DNA from: Clostridium sp. BSD9I1
GTDB taxonomy: Bacteria > Bacillota > Clostridia > Clostridiales > Clostridiaceae
Length of the DNA stretch: 64,000 nt
Assembly: GCF_900185645.1 (NCBI RefSeq)
Contig: NZ_FYAM01000006.1
Span: forward strand, 348,763-412,762
Reading direction: 5' to 3'
Part shown: positions 9,144-17,912 of the stretch, in pieces
Position numbering within the stretch: the stretch's first letter is position 1
How the letters are laid out: every line of letters starts with the position of its first letter
Made by a program: the position numbers and the translations under genes
Notes under the pieces: generated by a model
Database searches by the model: none
The model's input: the letters and a program-made list of their open reading frames with translations, nothing else
What the model was told of the DNA's origin: nothing

Positions 9144-9899
9144 ATGAAAAAAATAGGATTTATTGGTTACGGAACTATTGGTAAGCAAATAGTAAAACAA
9201 GTGAATCAGGAAGAAAATTACAGCATAGAATTTGTTGTTATAGGTGATGATAAAGAAAAAGATGGACAAGAATTACCTTATGTGAAAGAAATTACTTCAG
9301 ATTTATTTGAAAAAGTAGATTTGGTAGTAGAAGTTGCTCATGCAGATATTATTGAAAAATATGGAGAGAAAATTTTAAGAAGTGCTGATTTACTTGCATT
9401 TTCAACTACAGCATTTTCAAACGAAGAGTTATATCAAAGGATTTTAGAAAGTTCTAAAAAATACGGAACAAAAGTTTATATCCCTCATGGTGCAATATTG
9501 GGATTAGATGGATTGTTTGATGGAAGAATGGTTATAGATAGTGTTACTATTACTACTACTAAAAGTCCTAAAAGCCTTGGAAGACAGGATACAGAAAGAA
9601 CTGTTGTTTATGAAGGTTCCACAAAAGAAATATGTAAATTGTATCCGCGAAATGTTAACGTACATGCTGCAATTGCTATGGCAGGACTTGGGTTTGATAA
9701 GACAAAATCAGTTTTGATTTCAGATCCATCAGTATCCACTAATGCTCATGTTATTTTGATTAAAGGACAAGGAATTGAATTTGAATTAAAAATAACAAGT
9801 ATATCTCTAGGTGGTGTAACTGGCGCATATACTCCTATTTCAGCTTTTGGTAGTTTACAAAGAGCTGCAAGTAATCAGAAAGATTTTATATTCGTATAG
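9144..9899 (+). CDS. L-aspartate dehydrogenase-like oxidoreductase
   Basis: A 251-residue protein with an N-terminal Rossmann motif GFIGYGTIGKQ, then the aspartate-dehydrogenase (NadX-type) motifs PHGAILGLDGL and RNVNVHAAIAMAGLGFD and a C-terminal TNAH segment. Enzymes of this family interconvert aspartate and iminosuccinate/oxaloacetate with NAD(P). Neighbouring nadA/nadC genes are absent, so NAD biosynthesis is not the obvious role. Pairing with the dehydratase at 8106 suggests that iminosuccinate formed there is reduced here to aspartate. GGGAG lies a little upstream of the ATG. Confidence 0.82.
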   Translation: MKKIGFIGYGTIGKQIVKQVNQEENYSIEFVVIGDDKEKDGQELPYVKEITSDLFEKVDLVVEVAHADIIEKYGEKILRSADLLAFSTTAFSNEELYQRILESSKKYGTKVYIPHGAILGLDGLFDGRMVIDSVTITTTKSPKSLGRQDTERTVVYEGSTKEICKLYPRNVNVHAAIAMAGLGFDKTKSVLISDPSVSTNAHVILIKGQGIEFELKITSISLGGVTGAYTPISAFGSLQRAASNQKDFIFV

Positions 9900-10012
9900 A
9901 TAGTATAGAGAAATTTATCATTTTTTAAATTTCCTAATAGGTAGAAGTAGGATGTTTACCAATCTATAATTGGTTAAGTATTGAGCTGGATGTAAAATAT
10001 AATATTAACACA

Positions 10013-10060
10013 AAAGACACTCCGTAAATTCTTAATTTTGGATTTACAGAGTGTCTTTGC
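10013..10060 (+). terminator. Terminator after the aspartate dehydrogenase gene
   Basis: AAAGACACTC-C-GTAAAT at 10013-10029 pairs with ATTTAC-A-GAGTGTCTTT at 10042-10058; one internal mismatch, T-rich end. Confidence 0.8.
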
Positions 10061-10136
10061 TATAATATGAGAAGATTAGAAGGCTCTTTTTATTTTAATA
10101 GTCTTTAGTTAATTTTTAATTTTTCTAAAGAAACTG

Positions 10137-10167
10137 TTGACATAAAGTTAACTTTACCCCTTATCAT
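10137..10167 (+). promoter_or_regulatory. MerR-type promoter with 19-bp spacer and palindromic operator
   Basis: TTGACA at 10137-10142 and TATCAT at 10162-10167 are separated by 19 bp, the over-long spacer typical of MerR-activated promoters. The spacer holds a perfect 14-bp palindrome, TAAAGTTAACTTTA, at 10143-10156. It lies 60 bp before the MerR gene at 10227. Confidence 0.75.
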
Positions 10168-10226
10168 ATGGTTATAGATGCAATTAATTATGATTAGCAA
10201 TTACTCAGTGGAGAAGGGGGTGCTCT

Positions 10227-10628
10227 ATGAGCTATACCATTAGACAAGTAGCAGAGAAAATGGGGGTTGCAGTTTCCACCCTGCGTTACTACGATAAAGA
10301 AGGACTTTTGCCGTTTGTGGATAAAAAGCCAGATGGAACCAGAGTTTTCAAAGATGAAGATTTTCAAGGCTTAGGTATTATAGCCTGTATGAAGAATTCT
10401 GGAATGCCAATAAAAGATATAAAAAGGTACATGGATTTGTGTATAGAGGGGGATAATACTCTTAAGGATCGGTTGGAGATTTTTCTTGAAAGAAAGGAAT
10501 ATGTTCAAAAGCAGATGGAAGAATTAAAAAAGGTAATGGAAACTATTGAACATAAAATATGGTATTATGAAACAGCGATTGAGGCTGGCACAGAGGCAAT
10601 CCATAAACAAAACAAAGAGTATGAGTAA
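10227..10628 (+). CDS. MerR-family transcriptional regulator
   Basis: A 133-residue regulator with the N-terminal MerR HTH (IRQVAEKMGV, TLRYYDKEGLLPF) and a long helical dimerisation segment (about 75-120). There is no C-terminal ligand domain or metal-binding Cys pair, similar to the NmlR/AdhR subgroup that responds to aldehydes or oxidation. Its own promoter has the MerR-type long spacer and palindrome, so it probably autoregulates and co-controls the ferredoxin gene that starts 72 nt later. Strong AGAAGGGGG site before ATG. Confidence 0.9.
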   Translation: MSYTIRQVAEKMGVAVSTLRYYDKEGLLPFVDKKPDGTRVFKDEDFQGLGIIACMKNSGMPIKDIKRYMDLCIEGDNTLKDRLEIFLERKEYVQKQMEELKKVMETIEHKIWYYETAIEAGTEAIHKQNKEYE

Positions 10629-10699
10629 GAGAACAAAGTTAGAAAAAATGCTTTTAGTGCAAGAAACAAAATAAATTAGTGGAAATGGAAGGTGCTAAC

Positions 10700-11722
10700 T
10701 TGAGTAAAGTATATTTTATTAAAAATTCGGAATCAGATTATGCGAGGCTTGGAAAAGATGCCTTGGAGCTATTAAAAAAAGTAGTATCAGAAACTGGACA
10801 CCAGTTTGAAAAAGAAGTGCCTATAAAGGTTCATTTTGGTGAAAAGGGAAACAAAACCTTTATTCCTGCAAAATGCTACGAGGAAACCATAAGTTATTTG
10901 AAAGAAAACGGAGTATCACCGTCTTATATTGAAACTAATGTATTGTATAGGGGATCAAGGACTACTACAAAGCTACACATTGAAACAGCAAAAGCTCATG
11001 GCTTCACACAGATTCCAATCGTAATAGCAGATGGAGATATTGGAACAGAATATGATGAAATAGAAATAAATAAAGAATATATTAAAAAATGTAAAATAGG
11101 TAAGGGTTATGGGAAATTCAAACAATTTATTATTATGAGTCATTTCAAGGGTCATGTAGAAGCTGGATTTGGTGGTGCTCTAAAGCAGCTTGCTATGGGT
11201 TTTGCTGCTAGAGGTGGAAAATTGGAGCAGCATTCTGGCATATCTCCTGTGGTAACTGCTGAAAAATGTATTTCCTGTGGTATTTGTGTTAAAAAGTGCA
11301 ACTTTGAGGCCATTCAAACTCCAGACACTGCGGTAATTGATAGTAGTAAATGCATTGGCTGTGCAGGGTGTATTGCTGTTTGTCCTCAAGGTGCAATTGA
11401 AAACACCTGGGGAGGCTCTCATTTTTTTGAGAAACTTTCAGAGTATGCCTACGGAGCGTCAAAAGATAAAGACAACATATACATCACCTTTGTACATAAT
11501 ATTACCAAGGAGTGTGACTGTGCAGGTACACATATGAAACCAATTGCAGATAATATCGGTATTCTTGCTGGAAAAGATCCTGTTGCTTTGGATACAGCAT
11601 GCCTTGACTTAGTTCAGGAAAACAGCAGGAAAAAACTTTTTGAAAAGGGTAGGACATCTCTTAGTCATGCAGAAAAAATTGGATTAGGAACAATGAAGTA
11701 TGAGCTAATTGAAATTAAGTAG
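10700..11722 (+). CDS. DUF362 protein with two [4Fe-4S] ferredoxin motifs
   Basis: A 340-residue protein: an N-terminal DUF362 domain (about 1-190, with IMSHFKGHVEAGFGGALK) then a two-cluster ferredoxin segment with CISCGICVKKC and CIGCAGCIAVCP, and a C-terminal DUF362 continuation. The start is set at TTG 10700, because GGAAGGTG lies 6-7 nt upstream; an in-frame GTG at 10679 lacks such a site. Proteins of this type are assumed to be iron-sulfur electron carriers, without a proven reaction. It sits between the MerR regulator and the hydrogenase pair, and could supply or take electrons. Confidence 0.8.
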   Translation: MSKVYFIKNSESDYARLGKDALELLKKVVSETGHQFEKEVPIKVHFGEKGNKTFIPAKCYEETISYLKENGVSPSYIETNVLYRGSRTTTKLHIETAKAHGFTQIPIVIADGDIGTEYDEIEINKEYIKKCKIGKGYGKFKQFIIMSHFKGHVEAGFGGALKQLAMGFAARGGKLEQHSGISPVVTAEKCISCGICVKKCNFEAIQTPDTAVIDSSKCIGCAGCIAVCPQGAIENTWGGSHFFEKLSEYAYGASKDKDNIYITFVHNITKECDCAGTHMKPIADNIGILAGKDPVALDTACLDLVQENSRKKLFEKGRTSLSHAEKIGLGTMKYELIEIK

Positions 11723-11857
11723 AGTACAATTACTATTTATTAAACAAACTTTTTAAATTAAATATTGTTTTTTTATTCCCTTGGTAGAAAGTAGTAGAGA
11801 AATATGCTTTAATATTAAATATAAATGATAAAACAGGAATGAATTTGGAGGGGTATT

Positions 11858-12130
11858 ATGAATGTAAAAGTTTGTGTAGGTTCAAACTGTACGCTGCTTG
11901 GAGCGATGGGTATTTTAGACCAAATTGAAGACTTAAAGGACATTATTAATGAAGACTTAGATAACTATAATGTTGAAGAATTGGAAGTTGAAGTAGTCAA
12001 GTGTTTAGGGTTTTGCAAAGGAACTAATAAAAAAATATCACCCGTAGTAGTTATAGATGACGAGACAATATTTAATGCTACTAGCCAGATTGTAATGGAG
12101 AAAATTATAAACAAAGTAAGAAAGAAGTAA
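11858..12130 (+). CDS. Thioredoxin-like [2Fe-2S] ferredoxin, NuoE-like
   Basis: A 90-residue protein with CVGSNC near the N-terminus (C6, C11) and CLGFC further on, the four-Cys pattern of thioredoxin-fold [2Fe-2S] proteins such as the NuoE/HydC subunit. GGAGG lies 7 nt before the ATG. The hydrogenase gene begins 27 nt downstream, so it is most likely its small electron-transfer partner. Shorter than NuoE proper because the N-terminal helical part is missing. Confidence 0.82.
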   Translation: MNVKVCVGSNCTLLGAMGILDQIEDLKDIINEDLDNYNVEELEVEVVKCLGFCKGTNKKISPVVVIDDETIFNATSQIVMEKIINKVRKK

Positions 12131-12157
12131 AAGAAAACTACGGAGGAAAAGTTTGTC

Positions 12158-13663
12158 ATGAAAGAAAGCTATGTTAATCTAATTAATATTAGAAGAAAGG
12201 TATTTTCTACTATTGCCAAAATGGCATACGATGCTTCTGATCTAAGCGAATTAGAGAAAGCATCTTTTGAAATTTTACCTAATGAGGTAGGTATATATAG
12301 AGATAGTATATTTAGAGAAAGAGCAATAGTAGACGAGCGACTAAGACTAACAATGGGTTTAGATGCAAGAAAACCAACTGAATATCACCGTGTTACTGAT
12401 GGGATTTCCGAAGTAGATGTGGATAAAACTCAATTTATTGAGCCTTTGGTAAATGTTATTACCCATGCATGTGAAGCATGTCCGACTAAAGCCTTTTATG
12501 TAACAGACAATTGTCGAAAGTGCTTGGCTCATCCATGTACTAATGTATGTCCAACAAATGCAGTTTCTATAGGAAAGAATAGAGCAATTATTGATCAGGA
12601 AAAATGCATTAAATGTGGTAGATGTAAGGAAACCTGCCCATATAGTGCAATTGTAAAATATGAAAGGCCTTGTGCCGCTGCATGTGGTGTTAATGCAATA
12701 GATAGTGATTATTTAGGAAGAGCTCAGATAGACAGAGACCGATGCGTATCCTGTGGAAGATGCATTACTCATTGTCCTTATGGAGCCATTGCAGATAAGT
12801 CTCAAATATATCAGCTAATCAAATCACTAAAGACCAATACTCATATGTATGCCATAATAGCTCCCTCATTTTTGGGACAGTTTGGACCATTAGCTTCTCC
12901 GGTTCAAATATTTGAGGGTATAAAACAGCTTGGCTTTAGAGATGTGGTAGAGGTAAGCTTGGGCGCTGATATTACAACTCTTCACGAAGCAAAAGAATTT
13001 CTTGAAAGAGTACCTAATGATATTCCTTATATGGGAACAAGCTGTTGTAATTCTTGGACTTTAATGGTTAAAAAGCTATTTCCAGATCAATACGAATATA
13101 TATCGGACTCTGCTTCTCCGATGGTTGAGACTGCAAAGCATATTAAGAAAATTGACCCAGATGCAAATATAACATTTATAGGGCCATGTATTTCCAAGAA
13201 ATTAGAAGCATTAAGAGAAGATGTTAAGGACTATGTACACTTTGTAATAACCTTTGAGGAACTTATGGGTATGTTTGTTGCCAAGGAAATAGAATTATCA
13301 GAAATAGAAGTATCTAAAGAAATACAGGATGCTTCAACATTAGGTCGAGGATATGCTATAGCAGGGGGAGTAGCTGAAGCAGTAAAAAAGACTGCTTTGA
13401 TTATTGACCCGTCAAGGGAAATTAACATAGAAGGTGTATCAACTTTACATGAATGTGTAAAGCTTATGAAGGTAGCAAAGTCTGGAAAAAAGAATGGATA
13501 TTTGCTTGAAGGTATGGCATGTCCCGGTGGCTGTATTGCTGGACCGGGAACAATAGCATCGATGAATAGAGTTAAAAAGGCAGTAGTAAATTTTAAAAAT
13601 GAGTCTGAATATAAAACTCCATTTGATAATGATATTATTGATAAAAAGTTAAGAAATAAATAA
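12158..13663 (+). CDS. FeFe hydrogenase with non-canonical H-cluster motifs
   Basis: A 501-residue monomeric FeFe hydrogenase. An N-terminal region (about 100-225) carries several Cys-rich ferredoxin motifs, including CIKCGRCKETCP and CVSCGRCITHCP. The H-cluster domain follows: TSCCNSW at 294-300, GPCISKKLE from 342, and MACPGGC at 453-459. The three standard signatures are TSCCPxW, MPCxxKxxE and MACxxGCxxGGG; here Pro is Asn, Met is Gly, and GGG is GPG. All cluster-ligating Cys are kept. This places it outside the main H2-evolving group A, closer to the group B-like enzymes known from clostridia. Forms a unit with the [2Fe-2S] protein 27 nt upstream. Confidence 0.87.
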   Translation: MKESYVNLINIRRKVFSTIAKMAYDASDLSELEKASFEILPNEVGIYRDSIFRERAIVDERLRLTMGLDARKPTEYHRVTDGISEVDVDKTQFIEPLVNVITHACEACPTKAFYVTDNCRKCLAHPCTNVCPTNAVSIGKNRAIIDQEKCIKCGRCKETCPYSAIVKYERPCAAACGVNAIDSDYLGRAQIDRDRCVSCGRCITHCPYGAIADKSQIYQLIKSLKTNTHMYAIIAPSFLGQFGPLASPVQIFEGIKQLGFRDVVEVSLGADITTLHEAKEFLERVPNDIPYMGTSCCNSWTLMVKKLFPDQYEYISDSASPMVETAKHIKKIDPDANITFIGPCISKKLEALREDVKDYVHFVITFEELMGMFVAKEIELSEIEVSKEIQDASTLGRGYAIAGGVAEAVKKTALIIDPSREINIEGVSTLHECVKLMKVAKSGKKNGYLLEGMACPGGCIAGPGTIASMNRVKKAVVNFKNESEYKTPFDNDIIDKKLRNK

Positions 13664-13719
13664 AATATAAGGTTCATATTAATGTAGCTTAGTATACATT
13701 GATATGAACCTTATATTTT
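13662..13719 (+). terminator. Long stem-loop terminator after the hydrogenase
   Basis: An 18-nt arm at 13662-13679 (AAAATATAAGGTTCATAT) is fully complementary to 13702-13719. It overlaps the hydrogenase stop codon region. Confidence 0.8.
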
Positions 13720-13763
13720 ATTCTGCATTTGTTGTATAAATCTCTTTTTTTGATGAAAAGAAA

Positions 13764-13791
13764 AACCGTCATCACTTTCGTGATGACGGTT
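13764..13791. terminator. Isolated perfect 12-bp GC-rich hairpin
   Basis: AACCGTCATCAC, loop TTTC, GTGATGACGGTT. It lies alone between the hydrogenase terminator and the TetR gene, with a T-rich run on the minus-strand side, so it could end minus-strand transcription coming from the TetR gene. Confidence 0.55.
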
Positions 13792-13941
13792 GAAAACTAA
13801 TAGTTTTTCAGTGGCCTCAGGTTATACACCAATCTTTTTGTAATCTAAGATGCAATCTCTTAGCTGCTTGCATATAAATATGTTTTAAAATTAGAATAAA
13901 TAGATAAGGTTTGCATTTTGGTTTTCAATTAATGAAAAATA

Positions 13942-14538
13942 TTATTTTTTAAATAATGTAAAAAAGTCTGCAAGAAATTGTCCCATTTCTAAGGAGGAAA
14001 ACTTTTCGTCCTTTTTTGAATTGATCCATTTTATAAAAACTCCAGCATATCCATAGGAAAGAAGTATAGTTAAGTAGCTAATATATGGCTTAGGAAATAT
14101 TTTCTCAATATCCCAGTCTTTGCGAGTTTTAGATTGCTCCTCAATTATTAAATTAGTTAATTTTTCAAGAAATAAGCCATCTCCGTTTTGACCAAGGAGC
14201 AATTTAAATATTTCAGCATTTTCTTCTATGTAATTGAAATAAGATGAATAGATTCGAGTAGCATCTGGTAATTCCAGAGTCAATGTTTTTCCTTGACTAC
14301 TTTTTCTAACAGCGTGAAAGTTTTCCTTAAGCCCGTCAAGAAATTCAACTTGAATACTTTCTAGTAGCTCATACTTATTTTCGTAATGAGAATAGAAGGC
14401 TGCACGAGATACACCCGCTCCAGTTATTATATCCTTTACATGGATTTTATAGAAACTTTGTTTTTTTAGTAAAGACAAAAAAGAATCGCGAATTAGTATT
14501 TGAACTCTAGTCAAATTTTTGCTATAGCATTTAGCCAT
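13942..14538 (-). CDS. TetR-family transcriptional regulator
   Basis: A 198-residue regulator with N-terminal HTH (about residues 10-55: VKDIITGAGVSRAAFYSHYENKYEL). The start at 14538 is preferred because AGAAAGGGA precedes it; 21 more residues could be read from 14601. It is divergent from the nine-gene BKACE operon starting at 14890 and is its likely local repressor. The C-terminal ligand domain is not recognisable to a particular inducer. Confidence 0.86.
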   Translation of the reverse strand: MAKCYSKNLTRVQILIRDSFLSLLKKQSFYKIHVKDIITGAGVSRAAFYSHYENKYELLESIQVEFLDGLKENFHAVRKSSQGKTLTLELPDATRIYSSYFNYIEENAEIFKLLLGQNGDGLFLEKLTNLIIEEQSKTRKDWDIEKIFPKPYISYLTILLSYGYAGVFIKWINSKKDEKFSSLEMGQFLADFFTLFKK

Positions 14539-14765
14539 AAATACTTCCCTTTCTGAAATTTTGTTTAAAGCTATTATAAATAATATTTTTTTAAATAGCA
14601 AGTAATAAAATTTTGTCGTGCCTAATACAGTTATTTTATTTATAAAAGCAAAACTTTAAGTAATCTTTACCACTTGTATAAAACAGGTGAATGAAAGCGA
14701 ATTTGAAATATCATAATCTATACTAAACAAATATTTGTACATTTTCTTAAATATGACCAATATTG

Positions 14766-14777
14766 TACATATATGTA
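14766..14777. promoter_or_regulatory. Palindrome in the TetR/BKACE-operon gap
   Basis: TACATATATGTA is a perfect 12-bp palindrome in the 350-bp divergent gap, next to a second TTGTACAT copy about 30 bp upstream. Candidate TetR operator; nothing else is recognisable in the gap. Confidence 0.35.
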
Positions 14778-14889
14778 ATTGTGTTTATTGATTATGAAAG
14801 GCTAGTATTTTAATATTTATATATAAAATGACATAAAACAGTTGGCGTATGATTAAAGCTTAGTCAGATAATAAAAAAGGAGGATGAAT

Positions 14890-15894
14890 ATGAGAATTGG
14901 TATTTATGGTTGTGGAGCAATGGGAACAGTACTTGGTGCATTTTTAAGTAGGCAAGGATTAAACGTTGAGTTAATTGATGTTTATGAAGAACATGTAAAT
15001 CAGTTAAACAGAAATGGCGCGACACTGGTAGGGTTTGAAAACTGGACAACTTCCGTAAAAGCGATTTTACCGTCTGAAATGGAAGGAATTTATGATTTAA
15101 TTATTTTATTTTGCAAACAAACTGCAAATAAGGAAGCGTTTAAAATAATTAAGCAACATATTAACAATGAATCATCAATATTAACCTTGCAAAATGGTTA
15201 TCCTGAGCCAAGCTTGATTGAAGTATTTGGGGAAGAGCAGACTTTAGGAGGTACGGTTTTATGGGGAGCTACATTTGTGGGACCCGGTGTATCTGAGGTT
15301 ACAGAACCTTTAAATGAAAAAAATGAATTATTTGAAATAGGAACTATAAGCGGAAAAATCAATGAAAGGGTAAAGATGGCGGCAGACATTCTTGAAAAAA
15401 TGGGATCAACACAAATTACTGAAAACTTAATCGCTTCTAGATGGACAAAGTTGGTAGCGAATTCTAGCATGAGTGGCATGTCGGCAGCATTAGGTTGTAC
15501 ATTTGGCGATATTCTAAAGAATGAAGAAGCCATGAAGCTGATTGGAAGAATTGGTGTGGAATCCGGGCTTGTATGCAAAGCTGCAGGTGAATACTTTGCT
15601 TCTCTTTTTGGCACAGATATTGATAATATTTTAAAAAATGGAGATCAAAATTCATGGATTAGGTTTGTTGAATCAGTATATAAAAAAATGGGTGCAGCAA
15701 AAGCAAGCATGCTTCAGGATTTAGAAAAAGGAAAGAAAACTGAAGTAGATATGATCAATGGATATATTTGCAAGTTGGGTGAGAAGCATAAAATAGCAAC
15801 ACCAGTAAACGATTCAATAGTAGAAATTGTACACGGAATAGAAACTGGAAAATATTCTTTATCAATGGACAATCTAAGATTATTTAAGAAATAG
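14890..15894 (+). CDS. Ketopantoate reductase-family (ApbA/PanE-like) oxidoreductase
   Basis: A 334-residue NAD(P)-dependent reductase: N-terminal GIYGCGAMG Rossmann motif, then the all-helical C-terminal domain with KLVANSSMSG around residue 190. An ATG at 14884 is directly abutted by AAGGAGG, so the ATG at 14890 with 6-nt spacing is the better start. The family reduces 2-keto acids (ketopantoate) to hydroxy acids. As the first gene of a BKACE operon, it more likely oxidises or reduces a hydroxy/keto acid intermediate of the unknown substrate than makes pantothenate. Confidence 0.82.
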   Translation: MRIGIYGCGAMGTVLGAFLSRQGLNVELIDVYEEHVNQLNRNGATLVGFENWTTSVKAILPSEMEGIYDLIILFCKQTANKEAFKIIKQHINNESSILTLQNGYPEPSLIEVFGEEQTLGGTVLWGATFVGPGVSEVTEPLNEKNELFEIGTISGKINERVKMAADILEKMGSTQITENLIASRWTKLVANSSMSGMSAALGCTFGDILKNEEAMKLIGRIGVESGLVCKAAGEYFASLFGTDIDNILKNGDQNSWIRFVESVYKKMGAAKASMLQDLEKGKKTEVDMINGYICKLGEKHKIATPVNDSIVEIVHGIETGKYSLSMDNLRLFKK

Positions 15895-15991
15895 ATTGTA
15901 CTGCACTATATTTGAAGTGAATCAACTGATAGCAACAAAGAATTAATTAAACAGTTTAATTAATGGAATGTTATAGAAAAGGAGAGAAAGA

Positions 15992-16852
15992 ATGATTATT
16001 GATAGTCACTTTCATCTAGATGAAACAATGTTAACACTAGAGACAATGATAAAAGAGATGGATAAGAATGGTATAGATAAAACTGCACTTATTGCTCCAT
16101 TTAATGAAACAATGTTTTCAGAAGAGGAAACGACTGAAGGTAAAGCAGCATTTGATCACCTTAGGCAATTGTGGCTTGATGGAACCCCAGATGGATATGA
16201 TATATACAATACTTTTATTGATGAAAAGAATTTTATACTTGGTGGGAATAAGTATCCTATGTATCCAAAGCCTGATAATGCTTTAGTTAATAAAGCAATA
16301 GAGAGATATTCAGATAGATTTTATGGATGGATTACAGCTCATCCAAAGCAGGAAGATGTAATGCAAGAACTTGAAACCTATATAAATAAACGTGGGTTTA
16401 TAGGGGTTAAAGCTCATCCGTTTATGCATCAATATAAAATTAATGAGTTGGATAAGGTAGCTGATTTTTGTGTGGAAAGAGGGAAACCTATGCTTATCCA
16501 TCTGTCAGGTGAAAAAGATTCATATAAATATTTATCCGAGAAATTTCCTAAACTAAATGTTATTTATGCACATGTTGGTGTACCACACTGGAAAGAAATG
16601 ATGACATATGCCAACGTAACCCCAAATGTTTTTGTAGATTTATCAAGTGATTATCTTAGCCAATCTATTGTTGAGAAAGTGGTAAGTAAAATAGATTACC
16701 GTAAATTGATTTATGGATGTGACGGACCTTATGGAGCAAAGGGTTTTAATCAATATGACTATTCAGAAAAAAAAGGTTGGATAGAATCTCTTAATATTCT
16801 AGACTCACAGAAGGAATATATACTTGGTAAGAATTTTGTGGAGTTAATTTGA
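15992..16852 (+). CDS. TIM-barrel metal-dependent hydrolase (amidohydrolase 2 family)
   Basis: A 286-residue protein of the amidohydrolase-2 (ACMSD-like) group. Metal motifs: DSHFHLD at residues 4-10 (HxH), the KAHPF segment near 145, HVGVPH near 195 and CDGPYG near 245 (catalytic Asp). Members hydrolyse lactones or decarboxylate unsaturated acids. Placed between a ketoacid reductase and the BKACE gene, it probably performs an opening or hydrolysis step early in the route. AAGGAGAGA site upstream of ATG. Confidence 0.8.
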   Translation: MIIDSHFHLDETMLTLETMIKEMDKNGIDKTALIAPFNETMFSEEETTEGKAAFDHLRQLWLDGTPDGYDIYNTFIDEKNFILGGNKYPMYPKPDNALVNKAIERYSDRFYGWITAHPKQEDVMQELETYINKRGFIGVKAHPFMHQYKINELDKVADFCVERGKPMLIHLSGEKDSYKYLSEKFPKLNVIYAHVGVPHWKEMMTYANVTPNVFVDLSSDYLSQSIVEKVVSKIDYRKLIYGCDGPYGAKGFNQYDYSEKKGWIESLNILDSQKEYILGKNFVELI

Positions 16853-16883
16853 AAATATTAAGAAATGAAAAAATAGAGAGGTT

Positions 16884-16912
16884 ACACCTGTAATAAGTTA
16901 TTTAATAGGTGT
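16884..16912 (+). repeat. Intra-operon hairpin repeat, copy A
   Basis: ACACCT at 16884-16889 pairs with AGGTGT at 16907-16912 round an AATAAGTTATTT-type loop, followed by AGAATAA..AAGGATATTTCTTT. A near copy stands before the thiolase gene (18681-18711). Both are in transcribed spacers of the same operon. Confidence 0.7.
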
Positions 16913-17017
16913 GAGAATAAAAAGGATATTTCTTTTATCTAATTTCTATTGCATTTCGATTGCAGGAAATGAATTTATAAAGAAATAAAAATAATATATT
17001 TTTAGGAGGATTTTAAG

Positions 17018-17866
17018 ATGAGAGATTTAAAGAATAAGAGAGTGATAACTGCGGCAATAATTGGTTCATGGCCAACAAAAAAAGATAATCCTAATATATC
17101 AATTACTCCACAAGAAATTGCAGATGATGTTTATGAATGTTGGAAGGCAGGCGCTGCTATTGCACATATTCATGTTCGAAATGATGATGGTACGCCAACA
17201 ATTGATTTTGAAAAGTACAAGGAAACCATAGCATTGATTCGAGCAAAAAAAGACTGTGATATTTGTATCAATATTACAAGCTCAGGAGCTGCTGAATTTG
17301 ATGATAATAGACGTATATATCCACTTCAGAAATTGTTACCGGAATTAGCTTCATTTGATGCAGGAAGTTTAAATTGGATGAACACAACCATTTTTGAAAA
17401 TCACCCCAAATTTTTGGAAAAACTTGGTTATGCTCTTCAAGAATCAAATATCAAACCAGAAATTGAGATTTTTGATGCTGGTATGGTATATAATGCTATA
17501 CATTATATGAAAACAGGAGTGTTAAAAGCGCCTTGCCATTTCCAAATAGTTCTTGGAGCACCAGGTGGAATGACTAATACTATTGAAAATTTAGTATACT
17601 TAAAAAATCTTATCCCAGAAGGTTCGACTTGGGCAGGATGTGGAATTGGTAGCGGACATATGCCTATAATGATGGCAACTATTGCAATGGGAGGACATCT
17701 TCGCGTAGGTATGGAAGACAACGTTATGTATCAAAAGGGTGTTATTGCAAAATCAAATGCACAATTTGTTGCGCGTGCAAAAAGGTTACTAGAAGAAGCT
17801 GGACTAGAAGCAGCAACACCAGATGAGGCTCGTGAAATTTATGGACTTACAAGAAAAGTATTTTAA
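17018..17866 (+). CDS. Beta-keto acid cleavage enzyme (BKACE / Kce family)
   Basis: A 282-residue zinc TIM-barrel enzyme. The Zn pair HIH is at H50/H52 in AHIHVRND, with a third His in the GSGHMP/GGHLRVG region and Glu233 in RVGMEDN, as in 3-keto-5-aminohexanoate cleavage enzyme. BKACEs condense a beta-keto acid with acetyl-CoA and release acetoacetate plus a new CoA ester. In lysine fermentation kce sits with kamA/kamDE/kdd/kal; none of these are here, so another beta-keto acid is likely. AGGAGG precedes ATG. The downstream thiolase and AtoDA-type CoA-transferase fit processing of the acetoacetate product. Confidence 0.9.
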   Translation: MRDLKNKRVITAAIIGSWPTKKDNPNISITPQEIADDVYECWKAGAAIAHIHVRNDDGTPTIDFEKYKETIALIRAKKDCDICINITSSGAAEFDDNRRIYPLQKLLPELASFDAGSLNWMNTTIFENHPKFLEKLGYALQESNIKPEIEIFDAGMVYNAIHYMKTGVLKAPCHFQIVLGAPGGMTNTIENLVYLKNLIPEGSTWAGCGIGSGHMPIMMATIAMGGHLRVGMEDNVMYQKGVIAKSNAQFVARAKRLLEEAGLEAATPDEAREIYGLTRKVF

Positions 17867-17912
17867 CAGGGATAATTGACTTTGTATTAAATTATTAAAG
17901 AGGTGTAATAGT

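Noticed and set aside
17018..17866. Lysine fermentation cluster
   Set aside because: The Kce-like gene and atoDA are present but kamA, kamDE, kdd and kal are not, so the operon is not assigned to lysine breakdown.
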